In this document: in pieces, positions 27,767 to 33,357 of the stretch
Position numbering within the stretch: position 1 is the stretch's first letter
How the letters are laid out: every line of letters begins with the position of its first letter
NCBI GenBank assembly: GCA_030685215.1
Contig: JAUXQB010000261.1
Location: forward strand, 1 to 33,357
Direction of reading: 5' to 3'
From: Actinomycetota bacterium
GTDB taxonomy: Bacteria > Actinomycetota > Acidimicrobiia > Acidimicrobiales > Ilumatobacteraceae
Length of the DNA stretch: 33,357 nucleotides
Notes under the pieces: generated by a model
Told to the model about the DNA's origin: nothing
The model's database searches: none
What the model saw: the letters and a program-made list of their open reading frames with translations, nothing else
Program-made: the position numbers and the translations under genes

Positions 27767-30634
27767 GTGCGGAACTCTGCCGACCTACCCCGTCCGAGCC
27801 GGAAGCCGAGTCGCTTCTCCGATCGGGGCCGTGCGCTCCTCATCATCGCCGCCGTGGTGGTCGTCGGGCTGCTGCTCTCGGCCCGGTTCATCTCCAGCTT
27901 CTACGTCGACTACCTGTGGCACGAGTCCGTCGGCCGCACCGATGTGTTCTGGGGCATGCTCGGCGCGAAGGCCACCATGTTCGGGCTGTTCGCGGGCACG
28001 TTCATCGTGCTGGCACTGCTGAACCTGGTCATCGCCGACCGCCTCGCCCCCACTTCGTTCGCCGCCAACACGCACCCCGTGGTCGAGCGCTTCCACGAGT
28101 TCTTCGGTCATCGCCTCCGCTCGCTGCGGTTCGCCGTCGCCACCGTGTTCGGTCTGCTGTTCGCGGCCCCGGCCATCAGCCGGTGGCAGGACTGGTTGAT
28201 GTTCCGCAACAGCAAGTCGTTCGGCATCAGCGATCCGCACTTCGGCAACGACGTCGGTTTCTACATGTTCAAGTTGCCGTTCATCACGTTCGTGCTCGAC
28301 TGGCTGTTCCTGGCCGTCGCGTTCATCACGGTGCTCGTCGTGGCCACGCACGTGCTGTCGGGCGGCATCGTCGTGCAGCCGCCGCGGCCGAAGGTGCGCA
28401 AGGCCACCAAGGCACACGTCGCGGCACTGCTCGGTCTGCTGGCCATCCTCAAGGCCGGCGACTACTGGGTCACCCGCTACGAGCTCACCACCGCCAACCG
28501 CGGTGCGGTGCGCGGCATCACCTACACGGTCGACAACGCGCAGCTGCCTGCGGTGGTGCTGCTGGCCCTCGTCGCGCTGCTCACTGCCGGCCTGTACCTG
28601 TCCACCATCAAGACCGATCGCTGGCGTCCGGCCGTGGTCGCCTCGGCGTTGTGGGCCGTGGTCGCGCTCATCGGTGGGGTCATCTACCCGAGTGCCGTGC
28701 AGTCGCTGGTGGTGAACCCGAACCAGAAGGACAAGGAAGCGAAGTACATCGCCTACAACATCGAGGCCACCCGCCACGCGCTCGGCATCGACGAGGTGGA
28801 GACCCGCGAAGTCTCCTTCGGCGACCTGAGCCGCAGCGACATCACCAACAACGTCGAGGCGTTGAAGGACGTGCGCTTGGTGAAGCCCGACGACCAGATG
28901 GTCACTCGGTTCCAGACCGACCGTGGCAGCACCGGGCAGACCATCAACGATCTCGACCCCGACCGCTACGTGGTCGACGGTGCCATCCGCCAGGTGATCG
29001 TCGGCGCCCGCGAGCTCGACCTCGACCAGGTGGGCAACAAGTCGTGGCAGGGCACGCACCTCATCAACACGCACGGCTGTGGTCTGGTCACGTCACCCGC
29101 CGGGCAGATCGAGTCCAGCGGCAACCCTGCGTACCGCGACGACATCGTCGATCTCGATCAGCCGCAGCTCTACTTCAGCCCCGCACTGTCCGGCTACTCC
29201 ATCGTCGGCACCACCGTGCGCGAGTCGCAGTGCCCCGGTGTCGAACCTCGCACGTACGACGGCGACAAGGGTGTCGTGCTCGATTCCACGCTCCGTCAGC
29301 TGGCGTTCGCGCTCGATCAGTGGGACTACAACCTGGTCGGCTCCAGTGCCATCGGCGACGACTCGCAGATGCTGATGATCCGCAACCCGCGAGAGCGCGT
29401 GCAGGAGCTGGCGCCGTTCCTCGCGTTCGACGGCGACCCGTACCCGGTGGCGCTCGACGGTCGGGTGGTGTGGGTCATCGACGGCTACACCACCAGCAGC
29501 CGCTACCCCTACGGGCAGAACGCCGACTCGTCGCAGCTCGACAACGGCGCCGGCCTCAAGTTCGGTCTGAACTACGTGCGCAACAGCGTGAAGGCGGTCG
29601 TCGACGCGTACGACGGCGGCGTCACGTTGTACGTGAACGACCCCTCCGACCCGGTGTTGCAGGTGTGGCGGTCGGCGTTCCCCGATCTGTTCACGGCGGG
29701 CGACGAGATGCCCGACGGGCTGGTCGACCACCTGCGCTATCCCGAGGAGCTGTTCCGGCTGCAGACCGCGGCGTTCTCGAAGTACCGGCTCGACTCGGCC
29801 GACTTCTTCGACCGTGAGGGTGCATGGTCGGTGGCGCTCGCCGCACCCGAGCAGCCGCCGGTGCGGGGCAACGTCACCACGGTCACCACCGCGCCGGTCG
29901 ACACGGTGGCGGTCGAGGTGGATGCCGGCGCGAGCAGCTTCCCCGTCGAGCAGAAGGCCGACCGTTTCGTCCCGTACTACGCGATGTTCCACCCCGACGG
30001 TGACGAAGTGGCCGAGTTCAGTCTCTACCGGCCGTTCCAACCGTTCAGCGTGAAGAACGACCGACGCGAGATGGTGGCCTACATGACCGCCGACAGCAGC
30101 GGTCGGCTCATCGCGTACACGGTCGGCGGCACCCTGCCCGAGGGGCCCAACGTGGTGGGCGCCAACATCTCCACCGATCAGGAGTTCTCGGCCACCATCA
30201 CCGTCATCGGACAGGTCGGCTCCGAGGTGGTCTACGGCGACCTGCAGATGATCCCTATCGGCGACTCGCTGCTGTGGACCCGGCCGGTCTACGTGAAGTC
30301 GCAGACCGTCGGTCAACCGCAGGTGCGCCTCGTCGTCGCGTATTACAACGGCGAGGTCGGCTTCGGTGAGTCGTTGGAGACCGCGCTCGCGCAGCTGTTC
30401 CCGGGCCTGTCGATCGACCTCGGTGACGTGGTCGGCCCGCCGGTCGGCCCTGAGGATCCGGACGACCCGAGCGAGCCCACCGACGCCACCGCGTCGGAGT
30501 TGCTGCAGCAGGCAGAGGAGCTGTTCAACGAGGCCGAGGACGCGTTGACGGCCGGCGACTTGGGCACGTACCAGACGAAGATCGACGAAGCGAGAGCGCT
30601 GGTGGCCGAGGCGCTCGACCTCATCGAGACCTGA
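27767..30634 (+). CDS. UPF0182 family membrane protein
   Basis: 955 residues. Seven predicted transmembrane helices in the first third (about 23-44, 66-90, 121-138, 170-197, 216-234, 259-281, 288-309), then a large outer domain typical of the UPF0182/COG1615 family (Tyr-Ile-Ala-Tyr-Asn-Ile-Glu-Ala-Thr-Arg-His-Ala-Leu near 330; Leu-Tyr-Phe-Ser-Pro; Asn-Tyr-Val-Arg-Asn-Ser-Val-Lys-Ala-Val-Val-Asp-Ala-Tyr; Pro-Glu-Glu-Leu-Phe-Arg-Leu-Gln). The C-terminus is acidic and ends in a helical pair (Glu-Leu-Leu-Gln-Gln-Ala-Glu-Glu-Leu-Phe). The function of the family is not known. GTG 27767 is 10 bases after the DivIVA-like stop, so the two genes are cotranscribed. It ends in the CTGACGC hairpin shared with the convergent gene. 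Confidence 0.93.
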   Translation: MRNSADLPRPSRKPSRFSDRGRALLIIAAVVVVGLLLSARFISSFYVDYLWHESVGRTDVFWGMLGAKATMFGLFAGTFIVLALLNLVIADRLAPTSFAANTHPVVERFHEFFGHRLRSLRFAVATVFGLLFAAPAISRWQDWLMFRNSKSFGISDPHFGNDVGFYMFKLPFITFVLDWLFLAVAFITVLVVATHVLSGGIVVQPPRPKVRKATKAHVAALLGLLAILKAGDYWVTRYELTTANRGAVRGITYTVDNAQLPAVVLLALVALLTAGLYLSTIKTDRWRPAVVASALWAVVALIGGVIYPSAVQSLVVNPNQKDKEAKYIAYNIEATRHALGIDEVETREVSFGDLSRSDITNNVEALKDVRLVKPDDQMVTRFQTDRGSTGQTINDLDPDRYVVDGAIRQVIVGARELDLDQVGNKSWQGTHLINTHGCGLVTSPAGQIESSGNPAYRDDIVDLDQPQLYFSPALSGYSIVGTTVRESQCPGVEPRTYDGDKGVVLDSTLRQLAFALDQWDYNLVGSSAIGDDSQMLMIRNPRERVQELAPFLAFDGDPYPVALDGRVVWVIDGYTTSSRYPYGQNADSSQLDNGAGLKFGLNYVRNSVKAVVDAYDGGVTLYVNDPSDPVLQVWRSAFPDLFTAGDEMPDGLVDHLRYPEELFRLQTAAFSKYRLDSADFFDREGAWSVALAAPEQPPVRGNVTTVTTAPVDTVAVEVDAGASSFPVEQKADRFVPYYAMFHPDGDEVAEFSLYRPFQPFSVKNDRREMVAYMTADSSGRLIAYTVGGTLPEGPNVVGANISTDQEFSATITVIGQVGSEVVYGDLQMIPIGDSLLWTRPVYVKSQTVGQPQVRLVVAYYNGEVGFGESLETALAQLFPGLSIDLGDVVGPPVGPEDPDDPSEPTDATASELLQQAEELFNEAEDALTAGDLGTYQTKIDEARALVAEALDLIET

Positions 30635-30647
30635 CGCGCAGCGTCAG
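30631..30647. terminator. Perfect 7-bp hairpin containing both stop codons
   Basis: CTGACGC-GCA-GCGTCAG: the UPF0182 TGA (30632-30634) and the complement of the coiled-coil gene TGA (30644-30646) lie in the two arms. The genes are only 9 bases apart, so this is the whole intergenic region. Same design as 5206-5232. Confidence 0.7.
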
Positions 30648-32014
30648 GCTCGCGGCCGGCGCACCTGCTCGGCGAGCGCAGCCAGGTCCTGTCGGAACGC
30701 GATCTCGTAGCGAGCCTGCTCGAAGGCCAGCTTCACCTGCGCGTTCTTGAGGTGCTCGATGACTTCTTCGCTGATGTTGCCCTGCTCGACGTCGTTGCGC
30801 TGCGCGGCGAGACCGTCGATGTCGCGGCCGAGTTCGCTGACCTGGTTGGCCAGCTCGGTGCCGACGGCGTTGAGCCGCTGCTCGACGGCTGCCACCTGTT
30901 CGGCCGTCTGACGGGTGGTGCCGTCGGTGGCCGCGACGCGCTCGGCGAGCTGTGCGATCTGCGCAGCGAGTCCGTCGGTGGTGGCCAGGCGGTCGGCGAT
31001 GGCGTTGACACGGTCGCGCAGGTCGGCGTCGCCGGTGGCGGCGACGGCGGCGGCGCGACGGTCTTCGGTCTCGTTGCTGAGCTCGGTGATGCGGTCGCGC
31101 AGGCTGCCCAGCTGAGCGCCGAACTCTGCCTGTGCGGTGACTCGCGCGTTGAGCTGTGACAACTGTGCTCCGAACGCGTCGATGGCGGTGACTCGCTCGG
31201 CCAGCTGATCGATGCGCTCGAGGGTGTCGGGATCGGGGCCGGCGGCCTCGACCGGCGCGGCGACGGCGGCGACCAGTTCCTGCACCTGCGCTTCCAGGCC
31301 GGCGATGCGCGCGAGGTCGGGGGCGTCGTCGAGCCGTGCACTGAGCTGGTCGAGCCGGGCGACGAGACCGGGATCGACCACGTTCACCTCGGTGGCGGGC
31401 AGGGCGCTCTGCGCTGCCTGCGCGGCTTGCGCCGCTTCGGTGGCCCGGACTGCGTCGGCCTTCGCGGTGGCAACGTCGGCGGCGAGCGCCTCGATGCGCG
31501 CGAGCAGCTCCGGGTCGGCGCCGGTGGGGGCGATCGGCTCGGCCGCTGCGCTGGCATTGCCGGCGACCGTGGCTGCTGCAGCCGCCTGTGCGGAGGCGGT
31601 CTCGGCGTTGGCGGCCGCGGCGGTGGCGGTCTCGGCGACCGACGCGAGCTGGCTCTGCAGTTCGGCGAGCCGCGCCTGCACGTCGTCGCCGCCGAGCGCC
31701 GGACGCTCGGACGCGATGGCGGTGGTGGTGGCATCGAGCGCGGCGAGACGGGTCTCGACGATGGCACGCGACTGCTCGCTGGCGTCGAGGCGAGCACGCA
31801 GGTCCATCATCTCGCTGCGCAGCGCGAGGAAGTCGACGGGGTCGACCGAGAACTTCTTCTTCGAGGGCTTGCTCGCCCGCGGCGGCGGATCCTGCTGAAC
31901 GGGCTGCTGCTGCGGCGGCGCCTCGAGCGGGGGGAACAGCGACCCGGACGGCGGTGGTGGTGCGGGGGGTGCTTCGGGCGGTGAGGCCTTCGGCTTCTTG
32001 CTGAACAGTCCCAT
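30644..32014 (-). CDS. Ala-rich coiled-coil protein, function unknown
   Basis: 456 residues. A basic N-terminus (Met-Gly-Leu-Phe-Ser-Lys-Lys-Pro-Lys) leads into a Pro/Gln-rich disordered stretch (10-50), then a short conserved-looking box (Lys-Lys-Lys-Phe-Ser-Val-Asp-Pro-Val-Asp-Phe-Leu-Ala-Leu-Arg), then about 380 residues of Ala/Glu/Gln/Leu heptads with repeats such as Leu-Ala-Glu-Arg-Val-Ala-Ala-Thr-Asp. No transmembrane segment or enzyme motif is seen. The shape suggests a structural or scaffold protein; KfrA- or SMC-like names would rest on coiled coil alone. ATG 32014 has GGAG six bases upstream. It is divergent from the amidohydrolase gene (84 bases). Confidence 0.8.
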   Translation of the reverse strand: MGLFSKKPKASPPEAPPAPPPPSGSLFPPLEAPPQQQPVQQDPPPRASKPSKKKFSVDPVDFLALRSEMMDLRARLDASEQSRAIVETRLAALDATTTAIASERPALGGDDVQARLAELQSQLASVAETATAAAANAETASAQAAAAATVAGNASAAAEPIAPTGADPELLARIEALAADVATAKADAVRATEAAQAAQAAQSALPATEVNVVDPGLVARLDQLSARLDDAPDLARIAGLEAQVQELVAAVAAPVEAAGPDPDTLERIDQLAERVTAIDAFGAQLSQLNARVTAQAEFGAQLGSLRDRITELSNETEDRRAAAVAATGDADLRDRVNAIADRLATTDGLAAQIAQLAERVAATDGTTRQTAEQVAAVEQRLNAVGTELANQVSELGRDIDGLAAQRNDVEQGNISEEVIEHLKNAQVKLAFEQARYEIAFRQDLAALAEQVRRPRA

Positions 32015-32098
32015 GAGCTTCTCCACACAGAAGGGGTTTACGATCTGGCGATCGCACCTACCGTACCCGGTGAGGTGCGCGCGAAGGAGGCTGCCCGG

Positions 32099-33331
32099 AT
32101 GATCGACGCACGCACCACCTACAACCGGCTCGACCGCGTCGTGCACGATGCCGATGCGCACATCATGGAGCCACCCACGTGGTTGCGCGACCACGCCGAT
32201 CCGGCCATTCGCGACCGCATTCGGCCGCTCGATCTGAGCGGCGGGAACGAGCTGAAGCAGACGGGTTCCGTCGACGAGCAGTTGGCGGATCTCCACGTGA
32301 CGTTTCAGAAGTTGACGGATCGCCACCGCAGCGCCGAGTACCTCGCGGCGGAGGCCGACGAGATCATGCTGCGCAAGAACTACGCCGCCACCGGCTCGTT
32401 CCTGCCCGACGATCGGCCACGCGCGCTCGATCTGCTCGGCTTCCAGAGTCAGTTGATGTTCAACACGTTCCACAACGGTCGCCTGTTCCAGTGGGAGCAC
32501 AGCGGCGATCTCGAGATGGCGTACGGCGCGGCACGCGCGCACAACCGTGGCATGGTCGACTTCTGCTCCGTCGATTCACGGCTGCTGCCCACCTGCTACG
32601 TGCCGCTGGCGTCGTTCGAGCAGTCGGCGGCCATGGCGAAGGAGGCGGTCGAGATGGGGGCCGCCGCCTTGCTGGTGGCGAGTGGGTGCCCTGCAGGGCA
32701 CTCGCCGTCGCACCGCTCGCTCGACCCGGTGTGGGCCACCGCGCAGGACGCCGACATCCCCATCGTGTTCCACGTGGGCGGCACGGGCGACCTCATCGAC
32801 CGCGACTACTTCAACAACGGCCTGCCCATCCCGCCCGACTTCCACGGCGGTGCCGAGAACTTCCGGTCGGTCGACTACATGGCCATCCCGTTCCCCCCGA
32901 TGCAGACACTGGCAACGATGGTCTTCGACGGCGTGTTCGACCGATTCCCGCGCCTCCGCGTCGGCGTCATCGAGCAAGGGGCCATCTGGGTACCGAGCTG
33001 GATGCGCCAGATGGAGAGTGCGTTCGAGGCGTTCAGCAAGCACGAGGAACGTGTGCGTTCGCTGGCGATGCGACCCAGCGACTACGTGCGCCGGTCGATG
33101 AAGTTCACGCCGTACCCCACCGAAGATGTCGGCTGGATCGTCGAGCAGGCCGGCGCCGAGACCGTGATGTTCAACAGCGACTACCCGCACGTGGAGGGCG
33201 GCCGACGGCCGATCGAACGTTTCGAGCGCAGCCTCGGCGATGCCCCGGAGTCGGTGCGCCAGGCGTTCTACTGCGACAACTTCCTGCAGCTGATGGGCGC
33301 CGCCGGCCGCCACCTCGCAGTCGCAGCCTGA
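32099..33331 (+). CDS. Amidohydrolase family 2 (metal-dependent TIM-barrel) protein
   Basis: 410 residues. The N-terminal metal site is Val-His-Asp-Ala-Asp-Ala-His-Ile-Met-Glu-Pro-Pro (23-34), the form seen in actinobacterial amidohydrolase-2 proteins. Val-Phe-His-Val-Gly-Gly-Thr-Gly (barrel strand 5 His) and Phe-Asn-Ser-Asp-Tyr-Pro-His-Val-Glu-Gly (terminal metal Asp with Ser-Asp-Tyr-Pro-His) complete the site. Family members are decarboxylases or hydrolases of aromatic and cyclic acids (ACMSD/resorcylate-type); the substrate cannot be told. ATG 32099 has a perfect AAGGAGG (32084-32090) eight bases upstream, so this start is firm although an in-frame GTG lies at 32075. It is the last gene; bases 33332-33357 hold nothing recognisable. 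Confidence 0.9.
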   Translation: MIDARTTYNRLDRVVHDADAHIMEPPTWLRDHADPAIRDRIRPLDLSGGNELKQTGSVDEQLADLHVTFQKLTDRHRSAEYLAAEADEIMLRKNYAATGSFLPDDRPRALDLLGFQSQLMFNTFHNGRLFQWEHSGDLEMAYGAARAHNRGMVDFCSVDSRLLPTCYVPLASFEQSAAMAKEAVEMGAAALLVASGCPAGHSPSHRSLDPVWATAQDADIPIVFHVGGTGDLIDRDYFNNGLPIPPDFHGGAENFRSVDYMAIPFPPMQTLATMVFDGVFDRFPRLRVGVIEQGAIWVPSWMRQMESAFEAFSKHEERVRSLAMRPSDYVRRSMKFTPYPTEDVGWIVEQAGAETVMFNSDYPHVEGGRRPIERFERSLGDAPESVRQAFYCDNFLQLMGAAGRHLAVAA

Positions 33332-33357
33332 CGGCGCCCCACCCCCGCTCGTGTCGC

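Noticed and set aside
25792-27891. 699-codon minus-strand frame opposite the DivIVA-like gene
   Set aside because: Antisense shadow of a strongly biased coding region; composition unlike a protein and no start signal.

Overview
The window is a gene-dense, very GC-rich stretch of an actinobacterial chromosome. Translated products look like those of Acidimicrobiia (Ilumatobacter-type marine or freshwater Actinomycetota): UPF0182 next to a PDZ/Lon-like protease, a PAC2-family protein, a SCO6745-family protein, HemQ, a DivIVA-like coiled-coil protein and Thr/Pro-rich lipoproteins. This placement is inferred from protein content only. About 33 protein genes are packed on both strands with short gaps. 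No rRNA, tRNA, insertion sequence, prophage or CRISPR array was seen.

Layout. 1-2342: a partial aminotransferase, a family III CoA-transferase and a nucleoside deoxyribosyltransferase in one operon with 4-base stop/start overlaps. 2326-6413: MsrA, a GNAT, a TetR regulator divergent from an omega-amidase, and a glutamine-transaminase-like aminotransferase facing the amidase. 6444-8089 (minus): cupredoxin lipoprotein, cytidine deaminase, AqpZ. 8151-9661: FdhD and HemQ. 9918-11919 (minus): a substrate-binding lipoprotein and a possible degenerate GGDEF-like protein. 12035-15306: an 840-residue ECF sigma/anti-sigma/surface-domain fusion and a Nudix hydrolase. 15317-19671: PAC2 protein, AAC(3)-family acetyltransferase, a thioredoxin-fold protein with an in-frame TGA, a SCO6745-family protein and a GNAT. 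19783-20695: a cupin-MarR operon behind twin operators. 20719-23440: esterase lipoprotein, arylamine N-acetyltransferase, fasciclin protein. 23533-30634: HEAT protein plus small membrane protein, divergent from PDZ/Lon protease, DivIVA-like protein and UPF0182. 30644-33331: coiled-coil protein and amidohydrolase.

Main discoveries. (1) 17175-18275 reads as one selenoprotein: a TGA sits exactly where the thioredoxin-fold active-site Cys belongs (Trp-Ala-Ser-Tyr-Sec-Gly-Cys-Arg), with a 7-bp GC hairpin 13 nt downstream acting as a candidate bacterial SECIS. (2) 12035-14557 joins an ECF sigma factor, a zinc-binding anti-sigma domain, a membrane anchor, a long Thr/Pro stalk and a beta-rich outer domain in one chain, i.e. 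a one-polypeptide surface-sensing transcription switch. (3) Gene ends carry recurrent structure: a composite element of 19-bp tandem units plus a conserved core and inverted arm occurs twice, and in three convergent pairs a CTGAC...GTCAG hairpin contains both stop codons.
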